Positions 51,385 to 61,043 of a stretch of 64,000 bases of DNA are shown piece by piece (the stretch's first letter is position 1; each line of letters begins with the position of its first letter). The stretch lies in contig JAHCIH010000004.1 of assembly GCA_026129335.1 (NCBI GenBank), positions 62,001 through 126,000 of the forward strand. Direction: 5' to 3'. Both the position numbers and the translations under genes were made by a program. The DNA is from Anaerolineales bacterium (lineage in GTDB: Bacteria; Chloroflexota; Anaerolineae; Anaerolineales; UBA11579). The notes under the pieces are model-generated. The model saw only the letters and a list, made by a program, of their open reading frames with translations, made no database searches and was not told the DNA's origin.

Positions 51385-52416
51385 TCACTCAATTGGCGCG
51401 AAGGGGTCGTTGTCGTCCGGGTCCGGCGGTCGCGGCCGCTGGATGAAGAAACTGGCCGCAAATACGCCGAAGATGCTCAACAGCGCGCCGCCCACCACCA
51501 AATAGACCGTGGTGTTGGCTGCCTGCGCCTGAGACGATGCGCTCGGCGGCGCTATCGTGGTGGCGGTGGCCTCAGCCGCGGTGGCTTGCACAGTGGGACT
51601 TGGTGGGCTGGGCGAGGGCCGCGGGGTGGGGGTCTCGGTTTCCTCGCCGGGGGTCGGGGTGCTTGTCGCCAGTGAGCCGGGCGGCAGCACCAGGATCTCG
51701 TCGCCGGGGTGCACAAAAGCCCACTCCGGCATCTCGTTCAATTCCAGCAGCTCCTCCAGCGGCACGTCGTACACCGCCGCGATGGTCCACAGTGTTTGGC
51801 CTGTACGCACGATGTGCACCACCGAGCCGTCGGCCTGCGGCTCGGCCATGGTCACCGGGATCATCACCACCTGCGGCGCGGCGGGCGCTTCGCCCGCCGC
51901 GGCCGCCGGCGGCGTATAGTCCGTGCCGGTCACCCAGCCGGTGACCGCTACGTAATACCAGCGCCCGCTGCCATCGGTGGCCGCGCCGGCGCCGATCTCC
52001 TGGTAGGTCGAGGCGATCATCGTCGGGTTGTGGTTGGGCGAATTCTTCCACCAGGCCAGCGCGCCGGCGGGCGTTTCGTTGAAGCCGCCTTTGACGATTT
52101 CGGAGATGAAGATAGTTTTGCCGCCGCCGTAGCCCGCCGAGTAGGCCCGTTGGATCGGCCGGCTGCCGCCCGGGCCGGCGTGCACGTCGCTCACCCCGCC
52201 CATGCCCTGGCTGATCAGCCAGTCGGCCTGGCCCTGGGCGATCTGCGACAGGATCGCGTTTTGGGCGTAGGCGGGCAAACCGAGCTCGGCCCGGTAGCCG
52301 TTGATCAGGGCGACGACTTCGCTGGCGCTGCCCTGCGAATCGGGGGCCGCCGCGGCGGGTTGTGCGGGCAGCAGCAGGCTAAAAGCGAGAGTGAATGCGA
52401 TTAATGCGCGCAGCAT
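51385..52416 (-). CDS. Secreted CAP-domain and LysM protein with C-terminal membrane anchor
   Basis: A 343-residue exported protein. A signal peptide (about 1-23) leads to a CAP/SCP domain (about 30-160; ALINGYRAELGLPAY, WWKNSPNHNPTM, WYYVAVTGW), then a LysM module (about 205-255; HIVRTGQTLWTIAAVYDV), a Pro/Thr-rich spacer (about 260-300) and a membrane helix (about 305-325; YLVVGGALLSIFGVFAA) with a short acidic tail. LysM suggests binding to cell-wall glycans. The CAP role is unknown. A leaderless start is possible because no ribosome site precedes the ATG. Confidence 0.88.
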   Translation of the reverse strand: MLRALIAFTLAFSLLLPAQPAAAAPDSQGSASEVVALINGYRAELGLPAYAQNAILSQIAQGQADWLISQGMGGVSDVHAGPGGSRPIQRAYSAGYGGGKTIFISEIVKGGFNETPAGALAWWKNSPNHNPTMIASTYQEIGAGAATDGSGRWYYVAVTGWVTGTDYTPPAAAAGEAPAAPQVVMIPVTMAEPQADGSVVHIVRTGQTLWTIAAVYDVPLEELLELNEMPEWAFVHPGDEILVLPPGSLATSTPTPGEETETPTPRPSPSPPSPTVQATAAEATATTIAPPSASSQAQAANTTVYLVVGGALLSIFGVFAASFFIQRPRPPDPDDNDPFAPIE

Positions 52417-52476
52417 CAGTAGCGAATAGTACCAAATGCGGGCACACCATAACCAGCAATTACCAATTACTAATCT

Positions 52477-53076
52477 CTATTCGCCCCTCACCGCAAACAC
52501 GCACTGCGGCAGGCCATCCGGCCCGGGCTGCAGTTTGGCGATCTGCTCCACCGGCCCGCCGAGCAGCTGTGCCAACAGCTCGGCGTCCATGCGGCAAAGC
52601 ACCGGGTGCTCCGCCACCAGGCTGGCGTACGGGCAGCGCCCCAGCACCACTTGCGGGCCTTGCGGCCGGGCTTCCCAGTGCGGCTTGTAGCCCAGCGGGG
52701 TCAATCGCTGCACGGCGGCCACCAGCCGCTGGGTCTGGCCAGGCGGCAGGCCGGCTTCGCCGGCCAACTCCGCGGCCAGCGCTCGCAGGCGGGCGGGGCG
52801 CGGTCGCTCGCCCAACTGGGCCAGCAGGGCGCGGGCCAGCGCTTCCAGCCCCTCGTCGCCCTGTGCTGCCGGGCTGAGCGCGAAGATCTGCTGCGGCCGC
52901 CCGCGGCCTTCCGTCCGCCGCCAGCCGGCGGGCTGCACCAAGCCGCGGCCCTGCAGGATCGCCAGGTGGCGGCGCAGGTTGGCCGCGCTCATGCCGAAGG
53001 CGGCGGCCATCTGGCGCGGGGTGGCCGCGCCGCGCTGCTCCAGGTGCTCCAGAATGCGCTGGCGGGTGCTTTGCAT
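52477..53076 (-). CDS. SufR-like HTH regulator with C-terminal Cys cluster
   Basis: A 199-residue regulator. The N-terminal winged helix (about 5-70) has ATPRQMAAAFGMSAANLRRHL and a GRGRPQQIFALS wing. The C-terminal region carries CPYASLVAEHPVLCRMD and a later CVF, a three-Cys plus His pattern like SufR-type Fe-S sensing regulators. It diverges from the iscX-nuoB operon, with a 26-bp imperfect palindrome in the 117-base spacer, so it probably controls itself and the Fe-S/complex I operon. The Fe-S cluster is inferred. Confidence 0.78.
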   Translation of the reverse strand: MQSTRQRILEHLEQRGAATPRQMAAAFGMSAANLRRHLAILQGRGLVQPAGWRRTEGRGRPQQIFALSPAAQGDEGLEALARALLAQLGERPRPARLRALAAELAGEAGLPPGQTQRLVAAVQRLTPLGYKPHWEARPQGPQVVLGRCPYASLVAEHPVLCRMDAELLAQLLGGPVEQIAKLQPGPDGLPQCVFAVRGE

Positions 53077-53092
53077 CTCCGTACTATATCAA

Positions 53093-53118
53093 ATTATGCA
53101 AATATTTGTTTGCGTAAT
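53093..53118. promoter_or_regulatory. Operator palindrome between SufR-like gene and iscX-nuo operon
   Basis: ATTATGCAAA and TTTGCGTAAT form arms matching at 9 of 10 positions around TATTTG. It starts 17 bases before the regulator's ATG and ends nine bases before the -35 of the nuo operon. Confidence 0.65.
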
Positions 53119-53126
53119 AACACCGG

Positions 53127-53154
53127 TTGACACGAATCTTCACTCAGGTATAAT
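53127..53154 (+). promoter_or_regulatory. Consensus promoter of the iscX-nuoBCDI operon
   Basis: TTGACA (53127-53132) and TATAAT (53149-53154) are perfect matches spaced 16 bases. Transcription would begin near 53161, after the GTG at 53155, which excludes that codon as the iscX start. Confidence 0.8.
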
Positions 53155-53193
53155 GTGAACGAAAGAACAAAGGCTGCGCCTTTACAGCCAAAT

Positions 53194-53406
53194 ATGACCA
53201 AGACGCTCTACTGGGACGCCATATACGAGATTGCACTGGCCCTCAAAGCCAGCTATCCCCAGCAGGACTTGGAAGACGTTTCTTTGGGAGACGTTTTTCG
53301 TTGGACGGTGGCGCTGCCCGATTTTGCAGACGAGCCGCAACTGGCCAACGACGAAATCCTGGCAGCCATTTACCAGGAGTGGTACGAGGAGAATAACCCT
53401 GTATGA
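53194..53406 (+). CDS. IscX-like Fe-S assembly-associated protein
   Basis: A 70-residue acidic protein, [17 protein letters not shown] then [17 protein letters not shown] and [12 protein letters not shown], matching the size and pattern of IscX (W near the N-terminus, D-F-x-D-E-P in the middle). IscX binds IscS and iron in other bacteria. The ATG at 53194 is chosen because the promoter lies over the upstream GTG. Its stop overlaps the nuoB ATG (ATGA), so it is coupled to complex I synthesis, a Fe-S-demanding product. Confidence 0.8.
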   Translation: MTKTLYWDAIYEIALALKASYPQQDLEDVSLGDVFRWTVALPDFADEPQLANDEILAAIYQEWYEENNPV

Positions 53407-54095
53407 CTGAGAAGACCGTTGCCCCCACCGTGAACTCCGCCGGCTACGATGTGCCACCGGAACTGCGCCAGAGCGTGGCCGTGACCACTCTGGACAAGAT
53501 CTGGAACATGGGCCGGCGCTATTCGGTCTGGCCGATGATGTTCGGCCTGGCTTGCTGCGCCATCGAAATGATCTGTACCGCGGCCAGCCGCTACGACCTG
53601 GCCCGCTTCGGCATGGAAGTGATGCGCCCCAGCCCCCGCCAGTCCGACCTGATGATCGTCTCCGGCACGGTGACCAAGAAGATGATCCCCCAGATTGTGC
53701 GCCTCTACAACCAGATGCCCGAGCCGAAGTACGTGATGGCGATGGGCGCCTGCGCTTCGGGCGGTGGCCCGTTCAAAGAAGGCTACAACGTGGTCTCCGG
53801 CGTGGACCAGTATGTCCCGGTGGATGTCTACGTCCCCGGCTGCCCGCCGACTCCGCAGGCTCTGCTGCACGGCCTGATGAAGCTGCAGGAGAAGATCGAC
53901 CGCGAGTCGATCACCAGCGTGCGCTGGTACCAGAAGGACGACATCCCGGCCATCCCGGTGCCGCTGCTCGGCCCCGACATCATTGACCCGCGCGACAACC
54001 CGGCCATCCGCGAGGCGACCAGCCGCAAGCCGGCCGCTGCGGCCCCCGCTGCGCCTGCCGAACCCGATGCCGCCGCTGAGGCCGCGGCCAGCTAG
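53403..54095 (+). CDS. nuoB: NADH-quinone oxidoreductase subunit B
   Basis: Complex I subunit that holds cluster N2, 230 residues. The cluster ligands are C51 and C52 (GLACCAIEM), C117 (GACASGGG) and C147 (VPGCPPTP). An Ala/Pro-rich tail of about 25 residues ([20 protein letters not shown]) is added at the C-terminus, a feature shared with the NuoI gene downstream. It acts in the peripheral arm next to NuoD. Confidence 0.95.
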   Translation: MTEKTVAPTVNSAGYDVPPELRQSVAVTTLDKIWNMGRRYSVWPMMFGLACCAIEMICTAASRYDLARFGMEVMRPSPRQSDLMIVSGTVTKKMIPQIVRLYNQMPEPKYVMAMGACASGGGPFKEGYNVVSGVDQYVPVDVYVPGCPPTPQALLHGLMKLQEKIDRESITSVRWYQKDDIPAIPVPLLGPDIIDPRDNPAIREATSRKPAAAAPAAPAEPDAAAEAAAS

Positions 54096-54106
54096 AAGAG
54101 AGCCCC

Positions 54107-55885
54107 ATGAGCGAACAAGCCCCTGTACAAGAAGCCCCTGCGTCGCCGCCGACTGAACTCGAAAAGCGCTTCCCCGGCCTGGTCAAGCACGACGAGCGCG
54201 CCGGCTACGAAGGCCATATTGTCGAAATCGCCAACCTCGTCGAAGTGGCTACCGCCATCCGCGACGAGATGGGTTACGACTTCCTCTCCTCGGTCACCGC
54301 GGTGGACTATTACTCCGAGGCGCCGGATGCCGAGAACTTCATTGAGGTGGTCTACCACCTCTACAAATCCACCGGCGGCGGCTCGCTGATCTATAAGGTA
54401 CAAGTGCCCCGCGACAACGCTGTGGTGCCTTCACTGGTGCCGGTGTATCCTGGCGCCGATTTCCAGGAGCGCGAAGCTTGGGACCTCTATGGCGTGAAAT
54501 TCGAAAGCCACCCCGATCTGCGCCGCATCCTCATGTGGGATGGCTTCCAGGGCCACCCCATGCGCAAGGATTGGAAGGAAGCCTACTTCGAGGAAGAGGT
54601 CAAGCCGTTCAAGAACCGCTGGCCCGAAGGCCAGGTCTATCGCATTGAAGACCGCAACCCGTTCGGCAAGAACGTCAGCTATCCGGCGGGCTTCGACCCC
54701 GAAGGCTTCCAGGAAATTGAGGATCCCAACCTGTATTCCAGCCTGGAACGCAGCGCCATGGAATACGTCGAAGACATCGATACCGAGCAGGTCGTGGTCA
54801 ACCTCGGCCCGCAGCACCCCTCCACCCACGGCGTGTTCCGTATGGCCGTGCGCCTGGACGGCGAGACCATCGTGGGCCTCAAGCCGGTGATGGGCTACCT
54901 GCACCGCAACCACGAACAGATCGGCGAGCGCAACACCTGGATCATGAACATGCCGTTCACCGACCGGCTGGATTACCTCTCCTCGATGAGCAACAACTTC
55001 GGCTATGCCCTGGCCGTCGAAAGACTGATGGGCGACAAAGCCGCCCCGCCGGAGCGCGCCGAATACATCCGCGTGCTGATGGCCGAGCTGACCCGCATCA
55101 GCAACCACTTGTGGGCCATCGGCTTCCTGCTCAACGACCTGGGCGCCTTCTTCACCCCGGCGCTGTATGCCATTGAAGAACGCGAGCTGATCTTGGACAT
55201 CTTCGAGGCCACCGCTGGCTCACGCATGATGTGCAATTACTTCCGCTTTGGCGGCGTGGCTCGCGATCTGCCCGAAGGCATCCTGCCCAAGATCAAAGAC
55301 CTGGTGCAAGAGCGCCTGCCGCGCAAGGTGGACGAGCTGGACCTGTACCTCAGCCAGAACGAGTTGGTGCGCAGCCGCGGCGAGGGCGTCGGCGTGATCA
55401 CACCGGAAGACGCCATCGCCTTTTCGGCCTCCGGCCCGGTGCTGCGTGCCTCCGGCGTGCCCTACGACATCCGCCGCGCCGACCCCTACAGCATCTACGA
55501 CCGCTTCAAGTTCGATGTGGCCGTGCGCTACCACGGCGATGTCTACGACCGCTACATGATCCGCATCGACGAGATCCGCCAGAGCCTGCGCATCATCCAA
55601 CAGGTGATCAAGGATATGCCCGGCGGCGAGATCCTCAACGGCAAGAACCCCTACCAGGTGCGCGTGCCGGCCGGCGAGTCCTATGGCCGTGTGGAGAGCC
55701 CCAAGGGCGAGCTCGGCTTCTACATCGTCTCGACCGGCAAGGCCAACCCGCACCGCTACCATGTACGGGCGCCATCCTTCATCAACCTGACCATCCTTGA
55801 GAAGATGTGCGTGGGCCAGAAGATCGCCGATGTGGTGGTCAACCTGGGCTCGATCGACATCGTATTGGGCGAAGTGGACCGCTAA
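54107..55885 (+). CDS. nuoCD: NADH-quinone oxidoreductase fused subunits C and D
   Basis: A 592-residue fusion. The NuoC part (about 20-190) includes [32 protein letters not shown]; the NuoD part (about 225-592) begins [17 protein letters not shown] and includes [10 protein letters not shown] and the C-terminal IVLGEVDR. Fused NuoCD occurs in several lineages, including enterobacteria. It forms the quinone-binding region with NuoB. It follows nuoB by 11 bases. Confidence 0.95.
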   Translation: MSEQAPVQEAPASPPTELEKRFPGLVKHDERAGYEGHIVEIANLVEVATAIRDEMGYDFLSSVTAVDYYSEAPDAENFIEVVYHLYKSTGGGSLIYKVQVPRDNAVVPSLVPVYPGADFQEREAWDLYGVKFESHPDLRRILMWDGFQGHPMRKDWKEAYFEEEVKPFKNRWPEGQVYRIEDRNPFGKNVSYPAGFDPEGFQEIEDPNLYSSLERSAMEYVEDIDTEQVVVNLGPQHPSTHGVFRMAVRLDGETIVGLKPVMGYLHRNHEQIGERNTWIMNMPFTDRLDYLSSMSNNFGYALAVERLMGDKAAPPERAEYIRVLMAELTRISNHLWAIGFLLNDLGAFFTPALYAIEERELILDIFEATAGSRMMCNYFRFGGVARDLPEGILPKIKDLVQERLPRKVDELDLYLSQNELVRSRGEGVGVITPEDAIAFSASGPVLRASGVPYDIRRADPYSIYDRFKFDVAVRYHGDVYDRYMIRIDEIRQSLRIIQQVIKDMPGGEILNGKNPYQVRVPAGESYGRVESPKGELGFYIVSTGKANPHRYHVRAPSFINLTILEKMCVGQKIADVVVNLGSIDIVLGEVDR

Positions 55886-55913
55886 GCCGCGGACAACGAC
55901 GGAGACTATCAGA

Positions 55914-56573
55914 ATGTATGGAATTGGTATCTTAAAAGGCTTGTGGGTGACCCTGGTCCACTTTGTCGAGACCTATGTGGAAGATTTGCGCTGGCTGGGC
56001 CGCAAGCGTTACTTCTCGCCTGAGGGCGTGGCCCATCGCCGCAGCAAGGACGCCAAGGGCATCTTCACCGTGCAGTACCCCGAAGAGAAGCTGCCCGTGC
56101 CGGAGGAGTTTCGCTTCATCCCCTTCCTGATCTACGAAGTGGATGAAGAGGGAAACAAGCACGACCGCTGTACCTCCTGCGGCATCTGCGCCAAGGTCTG
56201 CCCGCCGCAGTGCATCTGGATCGTGCGCACCGAAGACCCGGTCACCAAGCGCCCCGTGCCCGAGCCGGTGGAGTTCTACATTGACGTGGACATCTGCATG
56301 AACTGCGGCTACTGCGCCGAGTACTGCCCGTTCGACGCCATCAAGATGGACCACGACTACGAGCTGGCTTCGTACGACCGCCACGCCGAGCACATCTATA
56401 ACAAGGAGAAGCTCTCCAAGCCGGTCTCTTACTACGCCGACATCCGCCCGGCCAACTACACTCGCGAAGAGGCCGTCCGCGCCGCCGAAGAGGCCAAGAA
56501 GGCCGAAGCGGCCGCGGCCCGGGCAGCCGCCGCTGCGCCCGCCGCCGGCGGCGACCAACCCGCCGGGGACTAG
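55914..56573 (+). CDS. nuoI: NADH-quinone oxidoreductase subunit I
   Basis: A 219-residue ferredoxin-like subunit with two [4Fe-4S] motifs: C86, C89, C92, C96 (CTSCGICAKVCP) and C128, C131, C134, C138 (CMNCGYCAEYCP). An Ala/Lys-rich C-terminal tail (about 185-219) extends it. GGAG lies nine bases before the ATG; a longer frame upstream overlaps nuoCD. Subunits A, E, F, G, H and J-N are not in the window, so the complex is encoded at split loci. Confidence 0.93.
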   Translation: MYGIGILKGLWVTLVHFVETYVEDLRWLGRKRYFSPEGVAHRRSKDAKGIFTVQYPEEKLPVPEEFRFIPFLIYEVDEEGNKHDRCTSCGICAKVCPPQCIWIVRTEDPVTKRPVPEPVEFYIDVDICMNCGYCAEYCPFDAIKMDHDYELASYDRHAEHIYNKEKLSKPVSYYADIRPANYTREEAVRAAEEAKKAEAAAARAAAAAPAAGGDQPAGD

Positions 56574-56578
56574 CACAC

Positions 56579-56650
56579 GGTCATTGCGAGGAGCCACAAT
56601 CCCGTCATTGCGAGGAGGCCAGGCGTAGCCAGGGCCGACGAAGCAATCTA
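56579..56650. repeat. Two copies of the ATTGCGAGGAG dispersed repeat
   Basis: GTCATTGCGAGGAG occurs at 56580-56593 and again at 56604-56617; the second copy ends with CGACGAAGCAATCT (56636-56649). Ends match the complete element at 21305-21373; the middle differs and contains a CCAGGCGTAGCCAGGG stretch. Confidence 0.8.
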
Positions 56651-56675
56651 AGTATTCATTGTGATGGTCTGAGCT

Positions 56676-56987
56676 ATGTACCACGAAGACACCGAGATCA
56701 TCTACCCCCTGCGCGTAACCCCCGCCTTGCGCGACTTGCACGGCCCGGACTGGCGCAAGGCCGCCGACGCGGCGGCCAAAGCCGGCCCAGACGGGCTCAA
56801 GGCGGTGAGCTTCGTGCTGGCCATGGCCCGCGTGGCCGGTTGCCAGACTTGCAATGCGGATTCGTTCCGGGCGATGAAGGGCTGCACCGCCTGCGCCCAG
56901 GACGCCGTGCGCCGCTACCGCGGCGGCGAGAAGGCGCTGCTCAAGCAGGTGGAAAAAGCCCAGGCGGATATGGAGAAGACCGGGTAA
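56676..56987 (+). CDS. Small protein with two CxxC pairs, unknown function
   Basis: A 103-residue soluble protein. GCQTCNADSFRAMKGCTACAQDAVRRY places two CxxC motifs 12 residues apart in a helical context, suited to zinc, heme or an Fe-S cluster. The N-terminus (MYHEDTEIIYPLRVTPALRDL) is acidic. No family is recognised. It follows the nuo operon across a repeat and has no clear promoter or ribosome site. It might be a complex I-associated factor, but this is only position. Confidence 0.6.
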   Translation: MYHEDTEIIYPLRVTPALRDLHGPDWRKAADAAAKAGPDGLKAVSFVLAMARVAGCQTCNADSFRAMKGCTACAQDAVRRYRGGEKALLKQVEKAQADMEKTG

Positions 56988-57015
56988 TTGGGAGGCACCA
57001 ATTACCAGTTATTTT

Positions 57016-57372
57016 CTATCCCTGCTGATTTTGTTGTAGCCTGAATTTCACGATCTTGGCAATCAAGTCCAGCGGCATCGCTTTGTTCAAGGGGAACTGG
57101 ATGGTGCCTTTGCCTGATTGCTTGTAAGCATTGGCTTCCGGAAATGCATCGTTCATCTCATTGTAATAAGGGTAAATCGATACGTGCTTCTTTGCTCCAG
57201 CAAAGAAGATCAGCGTCTTGCCATTCAGCTTGAAAGCCGGGATGCCGTAGCTGATCGCCTGTTCGGCTTTGGGCGCGGCCTTTTGGATCGTTTCGCGCAC
57301 CTGTTGCAACACGGACTGCACTTCTTCAGGGAAGGTCTGGATATATTCGTCTACGCTGGTCGGTTTGCTCAT
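57016..57372 (-). CDS. DUF1801 (YdhG-like) protein
   Basis: A 118-residue protein beginning MSKPTSVDEYIQTFPEEVQ. AISYGIPAFKLNGKTLIFFAGAKKHVSIYP and GKGTIQFPLNKAMPLDLI are the recognised signature of the DUF1801/YdhG domain, sometimes called an iron-chaperone fold. The function is not established. It is convergent with the preceding small gene and divergent from mrp. Confidence 0.85.
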   Translation of the reverse strand: MSKPTSVDEYIQTFPEEVQSVLQQVRETIQKAAPKAEQAISYGIPAFKLNGKTLIFFAGAKKHVSIYPYYNEMNDAFPEANAYKQSGKGTIQFPLNKAMPLDLIAKIVKFRLQQNQQG

Positions 57373-57452
57373 GGCTTCATTGTACAGCTTGGTGGGATTG
57401 TTCTTCCTACCGTCAGCTGAGTGCTGATAGCTGACAGCTTATAATAACTCCC

Positions 57453-58538
<1,086 letters not shown>

Positions 58539-58578
58539 CCGCCCTTTGAAACCCCCTTTCGTGGTTAAATAGCAGCTT

Positions 58579-59532
58579 ATGACAGACAAACAAGCGACCG
58601 GAACTGCTTCGCCTCAGATCATCGGGATTCGCTTTCAAAAAATCGGCAAGGTTTACCATTTCGACGCCAGCAAAGAACCCGAAATCAAGCCGGGCGATTA
58701 CGCCATTGTAGAGACCAGCCGCGGGGTGCAGATGGGGCAGGTGGTGCAGCGGGTCGATCAGCCGCCGCAGCCGCCCCAGGGCAGCTGGAAAGCCATCCAG
58801 CGCAAGGCCACCGAGAAAGACCTGGCCACCCTGCAGGATTGGCAGAAGAAGGAAGTGGAAGCCATGATCGAGTGCCGCGCCAAAGCCGCGGAACTCAAAT
58901 TCGAGGCGATCAAGGTCGTCAAGGCCGAATACAGCTTCGACGGCAAATCGCTGGTCTTCCTCTACAACTTCGACAGCGAAGAAGACATCGATGTGGAGCG
59001 CCTGCGCAAAGCCATGCAGGCGCAGTACAAGAAACCCAAAGTGGAAATGCGCCGCGTTGGCCCGCGCGATGTAGCCAAGATATTGGGCGGCCTGGGCGCC
59101 TGCGGCCTGGAGTCGCGCTGCTGCTCCACCTTCCTCACCGAGTTCAGCCCCATCTCGATCAAGATGGCCAAGGCCCAGGGCATCTCGCTGGACCCCAGCG
59201 AGATCACCGGCATGTGCGGGCGGCTGCGCTGCTGCCTCATCTACGAATACGAGCAATACGTGGAGGCGCGCAAGACGCTGCCCAAGCGCGGCAAGGAAGT
59301 GGTCACCCCGATGGGCAGGGGCAAGGTGATGGACGTGCTGCCCCTCAAGCAAGCCATCCTGGTCGCCTTGCCGGAGGGCAAGCGCGCTGAGTTCCTCAAG
59401 CACGAAGTGGAGCCCTGGGACGAGCTGGAAGCCCTGCGCCGTAAGTCCGAAGCGCCCTGCGACCGCCATGAGAACGGCGGCTGCGACTGTGGCAAAGCCA
59501 ACTACAGCACCAAAACCAAGACCGACGACTAG
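58579..59532 (+). CDS. ricT: PSP1-domain protein, RicT-like
   Basis: A 317-residue protein with an N-terminal PSP1 domain: KVYHFDASKEPEIKPGDYAIVE and GLGACGLESRCCSTFLTEF. A Cys-rich section (ACG, RCCS, GMCGRLRCCLIYEYEQY) matches RicT (YaaT), a subunit of the Fe-S-containing RicAFT complex that modulates RNase Y and Spo0A in Bacillus. A C-terminal CDRHENGGCDCGK tail adds three more Cys. RicA and RicF are not in the window, so the partner set is unknown. Confidence 0.9.
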   Translation: MTDKQATGTASPQIIGIRFQKIGKVYHFDASKEPEIKPGDYAIVETSRGVQMGQVVQRVDQPPQPPQGSWKAIQRKATEKDLATLQDWQKKEVEAMIECRAKAAELKFEAIKVVKAEYSFDGKSLVFLYNFDSEEDIDVERLRKAMQAQYKKPKVEMRRVGPRDVAKILGGLGACGLESRCCSTFLTEFSPISIKMAKAQGISLDPSEITGMCGRLRCCLIYEYEQYVEARKTLPKRGKEVVTPMGRGKVMDVLPLKQAILVALPEGKRAEFLKHEVEPWDELEALRRKSEAPCDRHENGGCDCGKANYSTKTKTDD

Positions 59533-60388
59533 CGCCGCTGCCGCTCCCCAACGCGTCGTTTCGCTGGTGCCCTCGATCACCGAGAGCCTCTTCGACCTGG
59601 GCGCAGGCGGCAGCCTGGTCGCCGTTACCGACTACTGCATCCACCCCGCCGAGCCATTGAGTCGCCTGCCGCGCATCGGCGGCACCAAGAACCCACGTGT
59701 CGAAGACATCATCGCCTTGCAGCCGGACCTGGTCTTTGCCAACCAGGAGGAGAACACGCCGGCGGCAGTGGGCGCCTTGCAGGCTGCTGGCATCCGTGTG
59801 CGGGTCCATTTCCCGCGCACCGTCGAGCAGGCCGTCGCCGACTTGGCCGCCATCGCCCGGTTGTACTCCAGCCAATCGGCGGCTGAGTTCGTGGCCCAAC
59901 TGGCGACCAAGGTAGCTGCTGCAAGAGCCGCCGCCCCTGAGCAGCCTTTGCGAGTCTTCTGCCCCATCTGGCAGGACGAGGCTGGGGAGAAGCCCTGGTG
60001 GATGACCTTCAACGCCGGCACCTTCACACACGACATCCTGGCGCTGTGCGGCTTCGCCAACGCCTTCGCCGGCCGCCAGCGGCGTTACCCGCTGGCCGCC
60101 GATCTGGGGCAGGGCGCTGCCAAACCGGCGGGCGAGCGCGACACGCGCTACCCGCGCGTCACCCGCGAGGAAGTGCTCGCCGCCGGGCCGCAAGTCATCC
60201 TGCTGCCCAGCGAGCCGTACGAATACGGCGCCGAGCATGTCGACGCGTTGGCGCGCGTCTTCGCCGGGACGCCCGCCGCGCAGTCCGGGCGCATCCGCCT
60301 GATAGATGGCAGCCTGCTCACCTGGCCGGGCACGCGCCTGGGCCGCGCCATCGAGCACCTCGCTGAGCTGCGCGCTAGGCTGGAATAA
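59468..60388 (+). CDS. BtuF-like helical-backbone binding protein without signal peptide
   Basis: A 306-residue protein of the vitamin-B12/iron-type binding family (PBP2 with long helical backbone): RVVSLVPSITESLFDLGAG, TDYCIHPAE, VEDIIALQPDLVFANQEEN and a C-terminal VILLPSEPYEYG. The only start, ATG at 59468, lies 65 bases inside ricT and gives an Ala/Thr/Pro-rich N-terminus with no export signal. It is probably cytoplasmic, like a group of BtuF-like proteins without transporters. The ligand is unknown. Confidence 0.78.
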   Translation: MRTAAATVAKPTTAPKPRPTTSAAAAPQRVVSLVPSITESLFDLGAGGSLVAVTDYCIHPAEPLSRLPRIGGTKNPRVEDIIALQPDLVFANQEENTPAAVGALQAAGIRVRVHFPRTVEQAVADLAAIARLYSSQSAAEFVAQLATKVAAARAAAPEQPLRVFCPIWQDEAGEKPWWMTFNAGTFTHDILALCGFANAFAGRQRRYPLAADLGQGAAKPAGERDTRYPRVTREEVLAAGPQVILLPSEPYEYGAEHVDALARVFAGTPAAQSGRIRLIDGSLLTWPGTRLGRAIEHLAELRARLE

Positions 60389-60416
60389 AAAGCGCCCGCA
60401 GCTGCGGGCGCTTTTT
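60387..60416. terminator. Perfect 30-bp palindromic bidirectional terminator
   Basis: AAAAAGCGCCCGCAG and its complement form a stem with A- and T-runs at the ends. It overlaps the BtuF-like stop and faces the convergent cupredoxin gene, so it can terminate both. Confidence 0.88.
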
Positions 60417-60434
60417 ATTGGATGGGTCTGCGGC

Positions 60435-60863
60435 TTACTCTTCCACGATGATGGTGCCGGACATGCCGTTCAGCCCTTGGGCGCCGTGGAACTCGCAGTA
60501 GTAATCATAGGTACCGGGTTCGGTGAAGGTGAAGCCGAACTCGTCGCCGTTTTGCAGCGCTGGGCTGGCGAAGCTGCCGTCATCCGCGGTCACGGTGTGC
60601 GGCAGGCCGCCGCTATTGGTCCAGATCACCGTGGTGCCCACCGAGACGGTCAGCGTGCGCGGCGCAAAGGACATGCTACTGATGCTCACCGCATTGCCGG
60701 CGGGCGGCGCAGCGGGTTCTTGTGCCGGTGCAGCGTGTGTGTGGGTGGCTTCGGGGGCTTCGGGCGGGGCGGCGGGCTCCTCTGAGGCGGCGGGTGCGCC
60801 GCAGGCGCTGAGCAGGAGCAGGGTGGTGGCAAGGGCGATCAGGCGAAGTTGGGACGAATTCAT
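60435..60863 (-). CDS. Cupredoxin-domain lipoprotein (plastocyanin-like)
   Basis: A 142-residue lipoprotein. The lipobox LLSAC puts the anchor at C21, and an Ala/Pro/Glu linker precedes a type I copper domain with H89 (LPHTVTAD), C123, H126 (YCEFHG) and M134 (LNGM). It would carry electrons on the outer face of the membrane. AAGGAGGT lies directly before the ATG at 60863; longer upstream frame is rejected. Confidence 0.9.
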   Translation of the reverse strand: MNSSQLRLIALATTLLLLSACGAPAASEEPAAPPEAPEATHTHAAPAQEPAAPPAGNAVSISSMSFAPRTLTVSVGTTVIWTNSGGLPHTVTADDGSFASPALQNGDEFGFTFTEPGTYDYYCEFHGAQGLNGMSGTIIVEE

Positions 60864-60968
60864 GTTTTGCGACCTCCTTAATGGCTGGCTATCAGTATAT
60901 GGACAATCGTTAAGAACAAGCTTAGCCAATCTTGCCATGATGCCTCCTGGCGCCTATCGGCCACCCAA

Positions 60969-60997
60969 TTGACCAATTGCCCATCCCCTGCTATACT
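60969..60997 (+). promoter_or_regulatory. Promoter of the FadR-korAB operon
   Basis: TTGACC (60969-60974) and TATACT (60992-60997) are spaced 17 bases, with transcription starting near 61004. Confidence 0.65.
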
Positions 60998-61011
60998 ATG
61001 ATTGCTTCGAA

Positions 61012-61022
61012 TAATCAGATTA
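61012..61022. promoter_or_regulatory. Likely operator of the FadR-type regulator
   Basis: TAATCAGATTA is a perfect palindrome about eight bases downstream of the predicted transcription start and 22 bases before the regulator ATG. Position fits autorepression of the korAB operon. Confidence 0.45.
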
Positions 61023-61043
61023 ATGTAACCAATGTGAGGATAC

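Noticed and set aside
54107..55885. NuoC-NuoD fusion as a sequencing artefact or novelty
   Set aside because: Fused NuoCD is known from several bacterial groups and the linker is continuous, so it is treated as ordinary.
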